From NCBI GenBank assembly GCA_023264995.1, contig JAHFUR010000037.1:1-41558 (forward strand): a stretch of DNA of 41,558 bases. The letters run 5' to 3'. Positions 29,511-36,365 of this stretch are shown piece by piece. Origin of the DNA: Acidimicrobiia bacterium (GTDB taxonomy: Bacteria; Actinomycetota; Acidimicrobiia; Acidimicrobiales; AC-14). The notes under the pieces are model-generated. The model saw only the letters and a program-made list of their open reading frames with translations. It ran no database searches and had not been told where the DNA came from. Positions within the stretch are counted from its first letter, which is position 1. Every line of letters begins with the position of its first letter. The position numbers and the translations under genes were made by a program.

Positions 29511-29707
29511 GCCGTCGACGAGGTCTGCTCGTGCAAGCGGCCGGTCTTCCGTGCCCAGCGCTCGACGTCCTTCCACTCCCACGCCGGGTACCCGCTGACC
29601 GTCCAGCGGGGCGGAGGCAGCAGCCCTTCGAGGCGCCAGCCCTTCGCCGTCTGGCGGGCGACACCCAGCCGGGCAGCGATCTCGAGGAGTCCAACGGGGT
29701 CGGCCAT
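29507..29707 (-). CDS. Small helix-turn-helix DNA-binding protein (MerR/excisionase type)
   Basis: 66 residues from ATG 29707. The helix-turn-helix is near the N-terminus (Leu-Leu-Glu-Ile-Ala-Ala-Arg-Leu-Gly-Val-Ala-Arg-Gln-Thr-Ala), followed by a wing with Pro-Pro-Pro-Arg-Trp ... Tyr-Pro-Ala-Trp-Glu-Trp, like AlpA/Xis or MerR-type single domains. ATG is 7 bases after a TAGAGT -10, so its mRNA is probably leaderless. The gene faces a large palindrome across a divergent control region, so autoregulation and control of the rightward operon are likely. An excisionase role is an alternative. Confidence 0.75.
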   Translation of the reverse strand: MADPVGLLEIAARLGVARQTAKGWRLEGLLPPPRWTVSGYPAWEWKDVERWARKTGRLHEQTSSTA

Positions 29708-29714
29708 GCCTGCC

Positions 29715-29742
29715 ACTCTACGCCCGCCGGTATGGAAAGCAA
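29715..29742 (-). promoter_or_regulatory. Leftward promoter of the HTH gene, probably leaderless
   Basis: TTGCTT (29737-29742), a 16-bp spacer and TAGAGT (29715-29720) on the minus strand, with 7 bases to the ATG at 29707. The same TANNNT-N7-ATG layout recurs at 41064-41069. The -35 lies inside the palindrome at 29724-29765. Confidence 0.6.
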
Positions 29743-29768
29743 GCACTTGCCTAACATACCGGCGGTAT
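29724..29768. promoter_or_regulatory. Nested palindromic operator between divergent promoters
   Basis: Outer arms CCGCCGGTATG (29724-29734) and CATACCGGCGG (29755-29765) are exact inverted repeats. Inner arms GCAAG (29739-29743) and CTTGC (29746-29750) share the same centre, 29744.5. The right outer arm also pairs with the following GGTAT to make ATACC-GGC-GGTAT (29756-29768), which reaches the -35 of the rightward promoter. Three GGTAT/ATACC boxes thus overlap both promoters. The HTH protein encoded beside it is the obvious candidate ligand. Confidence 0.75.
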
Positions 29769-29796
29769 TGACAGCAGACCCGGCATGCGCGAAGAT
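29768..29796 (+). promoter_or_regulatory. Rightward promoter of the small-protein operon
   Basis: Perfect -35 TTGACA (29768-29773), 17-bp spacer and a weak -10 GAAGAT (29791-29796). It touches the last GGTAT box of the operator. It would give a leader of about 75 nt before ATG 29878. Confidence 0.55.
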
Positions 29797-29816
29797 GGAC
29801 CTACACAAACAAGAGC

Positions 29817-29870
29817 GGTCCCGGCGCAGCGTCAACTGCCCGGGACCCGGCCAGGAAGACCCTTAGGAGG
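29817..29870 (+). promoter_or_regulatory. Leader hairpin and perfect ribosome binding site
   Basis: Arms GGTCCCGG (29817-29824) and CCGGGACC (29840-29847) form an 8-bp stem. AGGAGG (29865-29870) follows, 7 bases before ATG 29878. There is no T-run, so the hairpin is more likely an mRNA-stability or control element than a terminator. Confidence 0.6.
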
Positions 29871-29877
29871 TCCTGAC

Positions 29878-30147
29878 ATGGAGCACGTTACGGCGCTCGT
29901 CGACCACGACGCCACCACCCCGTTCACCTGCAGCTGCATGAAGCTGCGCGCCGCCGGCTGGCTGGTCGTCTGCCGGGCATGCGGGCACGGCGTCGCCGAC
30001 CGCCCGGCCCTCGCCGTGGTCGCCGAGCTGGGCTACGCCGAGGTCCTCGAGCAGGTCGCGGTGTGGACGCCCGACGTCGACGACGAGGACTACGACGTCG
30101 AGCGTGACGACCGCCTGGTCGGCCTGGCCGAGGGGCGGGTGGCGTGA
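29878..30147 (+). CDS. First gene of the rightward operon: small zinc-ribbon-like protein
   Basis: 89 residues with Cys-x-Cys (about 18-20) and Cys-x2-Cys (about 33-36), enough for one zinc, followed by an acidic C-terminal half rich in Asp/Glu. The very strong RBS and first position suggest it is the most highly translated protein of this operon. Acidic small early proteins sometimes mimic DNA, but no family is recognised. Confidence 0.72.
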   Translation: MEHVTALVDHDATTPFTCSCMKLRAAGWLVVCRACGHGVADRPALAVVAELGYAEVLEQVAVWTPDVDDEDYDVERDDRLVGLAEGRVA

Positions 30148-30704
30148 TGGACGATGTCTTCGTGCGCCCCGAGCAGTGCCCCGACGCCGGCGCCCACGGC
30201 CGGCGTCGGGAGGCGGGCGACTACAGGCCCATGCGCCGCTACCAGTGCCCCTCGTGTGGCTTCTGGTGCATGGACGAGGCGTCGGCCTCCGTCGTCCACC
30301 ACGCCCCCTCCCGGGTGATCCGGGTGCCGGCGCGCTTCGACGTCGCCGTGGTCGGCGTGTCCTTCGAGGCCGACTACCCGGCCAACCTGCAGCGCATCGC
30401 CGGCCAGGCCGCCGATGGCATCACCTGGGAGCTGGTCCTGGTGCGCGAGCCGGCCAACCCCTACGACACCAACGCGGTGGCCGTGGCGGTGGCCGCCGAT
30501 GACAGCACGCTCGGCCACCTGCCCGCCGGCCTGGCCGGTCGCCTGGGCCCGGCCATGGACGCCGGCCAGCGCTGGGCCGTGGTCGCATGGGCGGTGCTCG
30601 TCAACCCCGCCCCCGCCCACCCCGACCGGCCCGGACTGTCGCTGTCGCTGGAGCGCTCCGCAGATCTGTCCCAGGTCCCTGCGATCCTGGAGACGGCGTC
30701 ATGA
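30147..30704 (+). CDS. HIRAN-domain protein with N-terminal zinc motif
   Basis: 185 residues from ATG 30147 (TGATG with the previous stop). Cys34, Cys37 and Cys41 form a small metal site. Residues about 65-150 are a HIRAN domain, shown by Val-Gly-Val-Ser-Phe and Arg-Glu-Pro-Ala-Asn-Pro-Tyr-Asp-Thr-Asn-Ala-Val. HIRAN domains bind 3' DNA ends and occur in repair helicases such as HLTF; stand-alone copies occur in phages and mobile DNA. It could protect or recognise phage DNA ends or stalled forks. Its substrate here is unknown. Confidence 0.85.
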   Translation: MDDVFVRPEQCPDAGAHGRRREAGDYRPMRRYQCPSCGFWCMDEASASVVHHAPSRVIRVPARFDVAVVGVSFEADYPANLQRIAGQAADGITWELVLVREPANPYDTNAVAVAVAADDSTLGHLPAGLAGRLGPAMDAGQRWAVVAWAVLVNPAPAHPDRPGLSLSLERSADLSQVPAILETAS

Positions 30705-30985
30705 GCGGCCGTCACCCCTACCGGTCCCAGCGCCGCCCCCGCCCGAGCGAGCCGACATGGGTCACCACCACCACCACCACCGAGCGCAGCGCCTTCGAGG
30801 CCGTGGCCGCCGCGCCCCAGCCCATCGACTGCCCGGGCTGTGCCGGCGCCGGCGCCGGCTGTGGGACCTGCGGGGGCATGGGCTTCCTGGCCCACGCCGA
30901 GTGGCGGGTGGCGCTGCAGCGGGCCTTCGTGGCCGCCTGCGGCCTGGACCTGCCCTGCGAGCTCGACGAGGACGGTGAGGCATGA
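30701..30985 (+). CDS. Small protein with DnaJ-like CxxC pair
   Basis: 94 residues, four-base overlap with the HIRAN gene. It contains Cys-Pro-Gly-Cys and Cys-Gly-Thr-Cys joined by a Gly/Ala linker and followed by Gly-Gly-Met-Gly-Phe, like one zinc centre of the DnaJ Cys-rich domain. A Thr-rich run (Thr-Thr-Thr-Thr-Thr-Thr) precedes it. No J domain. Possibly a chaperone-like or nucleic-acid-binding protein. Confidence 0.68.
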   Translation: MSGRHPYRSQRRPRPSEPTWVTTTTTTERSAFEAVAAAPQPIDCPGCAGAGAGCGTCGGMGFLAHAEWRVALQRAFVAACGLDLPCELDEDGEA

Positions 30986-31779
30986 GCGAGCACACCCCCC
31001 TCGAGCCCTCCGCTGCGGTGGCGCTCATCGTGGCCGCGGCCGACGTCGTCGGCGCCTGCCCGCCCGGGCCCGAGGCCCGCTCATCGTGGGAGGGCGAGGT
31101 CCGCACGGTGGCCTTCGACCTGCTGCGCATGGTCCCCGACGTCGTCGAGCGGGCGGCGGTGCTGGCCGCCTGCCACCCCGTCACCGGCGTCATCGTCTCG
31201 GTGCGGGACGTGTCGGGCCGGGCCGTCATCACCACCCGGCCGACCATGGGCAACCGCGACAGCGAGGACTTTCGCACGCCCTGGCTGAACGAGCCCGAGG
31301 GCGCGGCCATGGCCGCCCGGGCCCGGGCGCTGGTCGGCCGCCACGTGCGCATCGGCAAGCGCATCGAGGCGACGGCCGACGGCCAGCGCAAGGTCGGCAT
31401 GTGCGAGTGGATCACCGACCTGGGGCCGGGCCCCGAGGCGTCCCCGCCGGCGCCGGCGCACACCCCGTCACGGACGGCGCCGGCCAAGGCACCGCCGGCC
31501 GCGCCCACCGCCGCACCTGCAGCCGGCGGGACCTCCAGCCGGCTGGCGGTGGCCTACCCCGGGCTCGTCGGCGACGCCGAGCGCGCCCAGGTCCTGGCCA
31601 TGGCCCGCCAGCTCGCCGGCGAGCGCCGGGAGGCCTTCGTGGCCTGGCTGCGCGACAACGGCGTGCCGCCGCTGATCCACCCCGAGCTCACCGCCGAGCA
31701 GGCGTTGCGGGCCCGGGCCTTCATGGCCAACCTCGACGGCGCCCACGCCGCCCGGGCCGGATCGAGGGGTGCGGCGTGA
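30982..31779 (+). CDS. Hypothetical rightward-operon protein, possible OB-fold
   Basis: 265 residues, four-base overlap on both sides. Residues about 70-150 alternate strands around Val-Ile-Val-Ser-Val-Arg-Asp-Val and Leu-Val-Gly-Arg-His-Val-Arg-Ile-Gly-Lys, reminiscent of an OB-fold. Then comes a Pro/Ala linker and a helical C-terminal domain. The fold and the HIRAN neighbour would fit a DNA transaction, but similarity to known single-strand binding proteins is not evident. Confidence 0.6.
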   Translation: MSEHTPLEPSAAVALIVAAADVVGACPPGPEARSSWEGEVRTVAFDLLRMVPDVVERAAVLAACHPVTGVIVSVRDVSGRAVITTRPTMGNRDSEDFRTPWLNEPEGAAMAARARALVGRHVRIGKRIEATADGQRKVGMCEWITDLGPGPEASPPAPAHTPSRTAPAKAPPAAPTAAPAAGGTSSRLAVAYPGLVGDAERAQVLAMARQLAGERREAFVAWLRDNGVPPLIHPELTAEQALRARAFMANLDGAHAARAGSRGAA

Positions 31780-31937
31780 CCGCCGTCCGGCTCGTGCTGG
31801 CCTGCGGGTGCGTCCTCGACGTGATCCCTGGTGGCGGCCGGCGGATCGACGGCCTGGCCCTGGGCGACTCGCTGTGGTGCATCAGCCACCAGCGCGCCGC
31901 CCTCGTGGTCGAGACGGTCGGGACGCCGGCGGCATGA
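31776..31937 (+). CDS. Very small Cys-containing protein
   Basis: 53 residues from GTG 31776 (GTGA overlap with the previous stop). It has a Cys-Gly-Cys motif and a Cys-Ile-Ser-His motif, a possible zinc site. The two overlaps with neighbours support translation. No recognisable family. Confidence 0.6.
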   Translation: MTAVRLVLACGCVLDVIPGGGRRIDGLALGDSLWCISHQRAALVVETVGTPAA

Positions 31938-32167
31938 GCGGCTACGTAGTCCGCGTGGTCGGCCAGTGCGCCGAACCCACATGCGCCAAGGATGCCACCC
32001 ACGAGGTACGGAACCAGGCGAACGCGACGATCCGGCGCTGCTGTGAGCTTCACGCCCGTCGGTTCCTCCTGGTGCTCTGTCACGGGGACGACGCCCAGGG
32101 CTGCCCGATCCTCGCCCACCGGCCCAGCCGCCGGCGGGCGGCAGGACTGCCCGGGACGCCAGCATGA
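31934..32167 (+). CDS. Small Cys/His-rich protein
   Basis: 77 residues from ATG 31934 (ATGA overlap). Cys pattern C-x4-C ... C-C-x2-H ... C-x6-C, compatible with one or two zincs, and an Arg-rich C-terminus. Similar small proteins are common in early regions of actinophages. Function unknown. Confidence 0.6.
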   Translation: MSGYVVRVVGQCAEPTCAKDATHEVRNQANATIRRCCELHARRFLLVLCHGDDAQGCPILAHRPSRRRAAGLPGTPA

Positions 32168-32637
32168 CCACCTCCGAGCGCCTGGCCCAGCTGCGGGCCG
32201 AGAAGGGCGACACGCCGCTCCTGGCCGCGCCGGCGCCCACCACCGCCCAGGTGGGCGTGGGCTGGTCGGTGTGGGAGCGGTCGCCCGATGGCACCTCCTA
32301 CACGCCCCGGGGCGGCGTGGTCGTCCACATCGACCCGGCGTCGACACCGGATCCGGAGACCGGGGAGATGCTCGACCGCTTCCTGGTGGTCCGGGCCCGC
32401 GCCGGTGGCCTGCACTGGGTCAGCCTGCGCGCCGACCAGCTGGCGGCCGTCGACGACGGGTGCCGGCCGAACGCCCACACGATCGCCGGCGTGTGCCAGG
32501 TGGTCCAGCGGGAGCTGCGGGAGCAGCTGGAGCGCCGGCGGGGCGTCGTCGACCACGAGCGGGTCCTGGAGCTGTTCAGCCTGGGCGCCCGGCTCATGGC
32601 CGTGGTGGCCCGGCCGGCGTCGGAGCTGCCGGCGTGA
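32164..32637 (+). CDS. Hypothetical rightward-operon protein
   Basis: 157 residues, ATGA overlap with the previous gene. The N-terminal 30 residues are helical and followed by a beta-rich centre with several Trp. The C-terminus is an amphipathic helix rich in Arg/Glu/Leu. No motif identifies a function. Confidence 0.62.
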   Translation: MTTSERLAQLRAEKGDTPLLAAPAPTTAQVGVGWSVWERSPDGTSYTPRGGVVVHIDPASTPDPETGEMLDRFLVVRARAGGLHWVSLRADQLAAVDDGCRPNAHTIAGVCQVVQRELREQLERRRGVVDHERVLELFSLGARLMAVVARPASELPA

Positions 32638-32936
32638 TCGACGAGCAGGGGTTCCTGCCCGACGACGTCGAGGCGGCCGAGGCGCTGGTCCGCCAGCTGA
32701 CGCCGGCGCGGTGGAGGGCGATGCAGGTGATGGCGAGGGCGGACGAGGAGGCTGGCTGGACCGGGGCGTGGCGGTCGAACTCGACGTCGCTCGATGCCGG
32801 CCTCGTCTACTGGCAGAGCGCCGACTGGCTCGTGGACGCCGGCCTGGCCACCATCGATCGCTGGGGCGGGCGGGAGGTGGTGTGCTGGACCGACCTCGGC
32901 CGCTGGGTCTACCGCCGGCGCCTCGGCCAGCTCTAG
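32634..32936 (+). CDS. Small winged-helix-like protein, last gene of the rightward operon
   Basis: 100 residues from GTG 32634 (GTGA overlap). The pattern helix, helix, Trp-Leu-Val-Asp-Ala-Gly-Leu-Ala, then a two-stranded wing with Trp-Gly-Gly-Arg-Glu-Val-Val-Cys-Trp-Thr-Asp-Leu-Gly suggests a winged helix. It converges with the minus-strand gene ending at 32933; the stops overlap. Could be a regulator; DNA binding is inferred only. Confidence 0.6.
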   Translation: MIDEQGFLPDDVEAAEALVRQLTPARWRAMQVMARADEEAGWTGAWRSNSTSLDAGLVYWQSADWLVDAGLATIDRWGGREVVCWTDLGRWVYRRRLGQL

Positions 32937-33289
32937 TTCCGGGTGCGCTCGGCCGCGGCCATGACCTCGGCCACCATGCCCGGCAGACGGCCGGCGAGCT
33001 CGCCGGTGACGACGATCATCCGCAGCTGACGACCGCTCGGCCCGACGAAGGTGAGCCCGACCGCCGGCTCGCCGTCCACCAGCGCCGAGTTGACGATCAG
33101 GCCGTGCGCCCTGACGTAGGGCACGTAGGCCATCCGAGGCTGGTCGAAGGTCCGGAACGGCAGGTCCGAGGGCAGGGCGGCGCCGGCCCGGCTCACGCCC
33201 CCGCAGCTCATGCAGACGTCCAGGCCGGTGGGACCGGGATCGAGGCCGGCGCCGCAGTGGGGGCAGGTCACGACGGACCGCCCTGTCAT
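32933..33289 (-). CDS. Zinc-ribbon protein at the end of the early operon
   Basis: 118 residues. The N-terminal zinc ribbon is Cys-Pro-His-Cys-Gly ... Cys-Met-Ser-Cys-Gly. The C-terminal half is alpha/beta with a conserved-looking Val-Gly-Leu-Thr-Phe-Val-Gly-Pro-Ser-Gly-Arg. Four-base overlap with the methyltransferase gene. It may serve DNA modification or be unrelated to it. Confidence 0.65.
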   Translation of the reverse strand: MTGRSVVTCPHCGAGLDPGPTGLDVCMSCGGVSRAGAALPSDLPFRTFDQPRMAYVPYVRAHGLIVNSALVDGEPAVGLTFVGPSGRQLRMIVVTGELAGRLPGMVAEVMAAAERTRN

Positions 33290-34947
33290 GCCGGTCCCAG
33301 GGAGGCGATGGCCCTCCCGGTGATCTCGCCGGCAACGGGCGGCGAGACGGCCTGGCCGTAGAGCTTGACCCGCACGCGCTTGCTTCCGTGCACCTCATAG
33401 GAGGCCGGGAACGCTTGGGCCGCTCCGGCTTCGTGCGGCTCCATCATGCGGAAGCCGCAGTCCATGACGTCGATCGAGGAGGGTTCGACGACAGCGGCGC
33501 GGTCCTTCGCTGTGAGGGTCGGCGCCGGCTCCAGACCAGAGGTCGCCGTCGCCGTGCGGTTGTACGGGGCCAGGAAGGGAACGGCGGTGACCACGCCGTG
33601 GTGGCCGCCGCTGGCGCAGAGGGTCGCGAGCGGCTCCTGGTCGGACCTGGCCTCATTACGCTGACGGAGGGTGACGAGGAACTGCGAGCCCTCGCCCGTG
33701 ACGGTGTGGTCCGGGAAGGTGGCAGGCAGCATCGGGTGGGCGCCCTTGCCGCCGTCGACGAAGGCGAGGAGGGCCTGGCCGCCACCGTGCGCTGTCGTCA
33801 GTGCGGCCAGCGGCTCGCCGAGCCCCTTCGGGCCGTTGTGGGTCCGCATCGGGATCAGCACCCCGTGGTCGAGCTGGCCGGTCTGGGTGTTCATCGGCCA
33901 CGACGCGGCCGTCACACGGTTGGCGTCGTAGCGCGGGTCGGAGCCCGACTGGTGGGCATTCACGAGGGCGAGGCCGTGCTGGAGCGTGGCCGTCTGGGTC
34001 ATGAGCGGCTGCCAAAGAGGCCATGTGCGGTAGTAGCCGGGCCGCTCGAACAAGTTGCCGGCGCCCTGGACGATCGCACCGGGTCCGAAGCGCTCGAGAC
34101 CGATCTCGATGCGCCGCATGGTGGCCGGCGCGTAGGGGGAGTCGGGCGAGTACCACTGGTCCCTCGCCTTGTCGCCGATCAGCGGGCACGGCAGGGACAG
34201 GTCGAGGGCGGCAAGGGCCGGCCACACCAGGGGGAGGGCCTGCTGCTGGCACCGGCTGCACCGGTAGAGGTACTGCCGGCGGTACTTGCCGCACTGGGCC
34301 CGGGGGTCGCCATTGGGCTCCCGCTTCCACCACTGGTAGCCCTCGACTTCGACCTCGCACGTCGGGCACCAACACCGCGGGCGGATCTCGAAGTCAGGAG
34401 GCGGGTTTCCGGTGCGCCAGAAGCACGCGTACCAGCGGTCCCGACTCTGCGGCGTCGGCCAACACACCATGCTGTTGATCGAGAGGACACGGAAGTCGTA
34501 GCCCAGACCAACCATCTGGCGGTACCACTCGTCGATCGGGTACTTGCGCGTCACCTCGATCACGTTCTCCACGATCACGAGCTCGTAGCGGTGCCAGTCG
34601 GTGTAGCGCACGACATCGGCCATCGACACCCGGCTCCGGGCGACGTTGCTGTCGGGCGTGTCGTCGAACAACTCGGGCAGCCGGTCGGCTGGGGCCGAGG
34701 GCGAGAACGTGCGGCATTCCGGGCTGAACCACCCGATGTCGGTCCGGGGGAACCGCTCCGGGTGGATGAGGCCCAGGTCGCCGCAGTGGACCCGGGTGTC
34801 GGGGTTGTTGCGGTTGTACACGGCGCACGCCGCCTGCCAGTGGTTCGCTGCGTCGAGGACTCGGACGCCGGCGGCGATGAGGCCGATGGAGGCACCGCCC
34901 GCCCCGCAGAAGTGATCCGACGCGGTGACGTCCTGGCTGAACGTCAT
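33286..34947 (-). CDS. C5-cytosine DNA methyltransferase, large phage form
   Basis: 553 residues from ATG 34947. Motif I is Phe-Cys-Gly-Ala-Gly-Gly-Ala-Ser. The catalytic Cys78 is in Ser-Pro-Glu-Cys rather than the usual Pro-Pro-Cys. Glu127-Asn-Val is motif VI, Gln-Ser-Arg-Asp-Arg (167-171) is motif VIII, and Gly-Gln-Ala-Val-Ser-Pro-Pro-Val is motif X. A zinc insert (Cys192, 194, 197, 219, 230, 233) follows motif VIII. Residues about 310-510 carry several copies of a Pro-Leu-x-Thr-x-Thr-x-x-x-His-Gly pattern resembling motif IX. No restriction enzyme is near, so it probably protects phage DNA from host restriction. Confidence 0.92.
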   Translation of the reverse strand: MTFSQDVTASDHFCGAGGASIGLIAAGVRVLDAANHWQAACAVYNRNNPDTRVHCGDLGLIHPERFPRTDIGWFSPECRTFSPSAPADRLPELFDDTPDSNVARSRVSMADVVRYTDWHRYELVIVENVIEVTRKYPIDEWYRQMVGLGYDFRVLSINSMVCWPTPQSRDRWYACFWRTGNPPPDFEIRPRCWCPTCEVEVEGYQWWKREPNGDPRAQCGKYRRQYLYRCSRCQQQALPLVWPALAALDLSLPCPLIGDKARDQWYSPDSPYAPATMRRIEIGLERFGPGAIVQGAGNLFERPGYYRTWPLWQPLMTQTATLQHGLALVNAHQSGSDPRYDANRVTAASWPMNTQTGQLDHGVLIPMRTHNGPKGLGEPLAALTTAHGGGQALLAFVDGGKGAHPMLPATFPDHTVTGEGSQFLVTLRQRNEARSDQEPLATLCASGGHHGVVTAVPFLAPYNRTATATSGLEPAPTLTAKDRAAVVEPSSIDVMDCGFRMMEPHEAGAAQAFPASYEVHGSKRVRVKLYGQAVSPPVAGEITGRAIASLGPA

Positions 34948-35372
34948 TCGTCCTCCTCGTCGTCGGGGGCGTGGGCTGCACGTTCGGCCTCGGCCGCCTC
35001 GTCGAGGCGCTCCTGCTCCCAGGTGCTCGGGGTGTAGCCCAGGCTGGCCAGGTAGGCGTAGTGGCGGACCACGTCGGGGGCGTCGAACCGGCCCCAGGTG
35101 TTGCGCAGCGACGGCTCGACGACGGCCAGGGTCACGGCCAGGACCGTCCGGTGGAGCTGGGTCGGTCCCTCGCCGGCGTAGGCCTCGATCAGGTCGTAGG
35201 GGTTGGGCTCGGCGTCGGGCTCGACGTCGGGCCGCCTCCTCGCCGGCACGGCCACGGAGATGCGGGCGCCCTGGTGGGCAGCCCGGGCGTGGCGCTCGGC
35301 GGCCAACCACGACCGGAACACGGGCCGGTCGGGGCACGCCTCGCACGTCCAGGTGGTCAGCACGGCCTTCAT
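34944..35372 (-). CDS. Zinc-finger protein upstream of the methyltransferase
   Basis: 142 residues from ATG 35372 (ATGA overlap). One C2H2-type finger near the N-terminus (Cys-Glu-Ala-Cys, then His-Ala-Arg-Ala-Ala-His). The C-terminal part is helical and very acidic (Asp-Asp-Glu-Glu-Asp-Glu end). Its stop overlaps the methyltransferase start. Function unknown. Confidence 0.65.
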   Translation of the reverse strand: MKAVLTTWTCEACPDRPVFRSWLAAERHARAAHQGARISVAVPARRRPDVEPDAEPNPYDLIEAYAGEGPTQLHRTVLAVTLAVVEPSLRNTWGRFDAPDVVRHYAYLASLGYTPSTWEQERLDEAAEAERAAHAPDDEEDE

Positions 35373-35587
35373 GGCGTCGGCCAGTCGCCGGCGCCGGCGG
35401 CGATGCGCTCGCCGAGGCGGACGAGGAAGCCGAGGTGTCCGGGCTCGCCGGCCTGCCAGGCCCGGTAGCTGGCGTCGACGGACTCCTGCACGGACAACGG
35501 GATCGTCCGCCAGCACGGCAGGCAGAACGCCTTGTCCCGGGGCTTGGTCCGGGAGCAGCTCGGCGTGGGGCAGTCGTTGCGGGTCAT
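35369..35587 (-). CDS. Small zinc protein of a type common in actinophages
   Basis: 72 residues, with Cys-Pro-Thr-Pro-Ser-Cys and Cys-Leu-Pro-Cys-Trp, then an amphipathic helix (Val-Asp-Ala-Ser-Tyr-Arg-Ala-Trp). Many actinophages carry similar proteins of unknown function. Overlaps on both sides show it is part of the early operon. Confidence 0.68.
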   Translation of the reverse strand: MTRNDCPTPSCSRTKPRDKAFCLPCWRTIPLSVQESVDASYRAWQAGEPGHLGFLVRLGERIAAGAGDWPTP

Positions 35588-35790
35588 GCGCCGATCCGGG
35601 CTTCGGCGACGTCGACGCAGCCGGGGTGGACGAAGGAGCCCATGTGGACCGGCCCGACCATGCGGGCCATGGCCGGTTCGCCCGAGACGAACCGGCCGCC
35701 GCAGCCGGCGCAGCGCTGGCTGATCTCACCGACCGGCGCCGAGCCCATGATCGGCATGGGGCCGGCCCAGCGGAACCCGGGGAGCCTCAT
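35584..35790 (-). CDS. Small zinc-binding protein
   Basis: 68 residues from ATG 35790 (ATGA overlap). Cys-Ala-Gly-Cys-Gly-Gly and a distal His-Pro-Gly-Cys form a C-x2-C...H-x2-C site, resembling a treble-clef-type finger. No known family assigned. Confidence 0.62.
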   Translation of the reverse strand: MRLPGFRWAGPMPIMGSAPVGEISQRCAGCGGRFVSGEPAMARMVGPVHMGSFVHPGCVDVAEARIGA

Positions 35791-36365
35791 GCCGCCACCG
35801 CCCAGCTGACGGTGGCCACGCCGGCCGACAGCGGCGCCAGCGCGGCGAAGGTGGCCCGGCTCAGGTCGAAGTCGCGGCCTGTCCAGGCCGCCGGACCGCG
35901 GTCGGTGCAGGTGGCCACCACGCAGGTGCCATTCCGGCAGAATCGCACCGCCGTCCCGAAGGCCATGGAGCGGTGGGCGAAGGTCAGGCCGTCGGGGTCG
36001 TAGCGGTCGCCGTTGGCCGTGTGGCTGCCCGACTCGTCCCCGTACCAGGACACCCGGGCGGTGGCGCCGGCGACCTCGGGCGGATTGAGGGGCGGGTCGA
36101 CGGGGAGCACCACCGTGGTGCGGGGCGGAGCGGGGACCGTCGTCGGCGAGGTCGTCGGGGTCGTCGGGGTCGGCTCCGTGGCCCTGGTGGTGGTGGGCTC
36201 CGGAGGGGCGGGGGGCGGGGGGGTCGCCGGGCCCCCCTCCTCCGGAGCCGGCGCCGGAGCGGCGACGGTGGTCGGCGCCGGCGAGGCTGCCCGCACGGCC
36301 GGGGCCGGCGGGGGTGAGCACGCGGCCAGGACGGCGCCGGCGGCGGCGAGGGCGGCGCGCTTCAT
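35787..36365 (-). CDS. RlpA-like lipoprotein with double-psi beta-barrel
   Basis: 192 residues. A signal peptide with lipobox Leu-Ala-Ala-Cys (Cys at about 16) precedes a Pro/Thr-rich stalk (about 20-95). The RlpA/DPBB domain follows: Ser-Trp-Tyr-Gly, Thr-Ala-Asn-Gly-Asp-Arg-Tyr, Phe-Ala-His-Arg-Ser, Thr-Asp-Arg-Gly-Pro and Asp-Leu-Ser. RlpA-type barrels act on or bind peptidoglycan. ATG 36365 overlaps the previous stop. A cell-wall lipoprotein is unexpected among replication genes and may alter the host surface early in infection. Confidence 0.87.
   Translation of the reverse strand: MKRAALAAAGAVLAACSPPPAPAVRAASPAPTTVAAPAPAPEEGGPATPPPPAPPEPTTTRATEPTPTTPTTSPTTVPAPPRTTVVLPVDPPLNPPEVAGATARVSWYGDESGSHTANGDRYDPDGLTFAHRSMAFGTAVRFCRNGTCVVATCTDRGPAAWTGRDFDLSRATFAALAPLSAGVATVSWAVAA

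Noticed and set aside
29817-29847. Leader hairpin as an intrinsic terminator or riboswitch
   Set aside because: There is no T-run and no recognisable aptamer. It is kept only as a leader hairpin.
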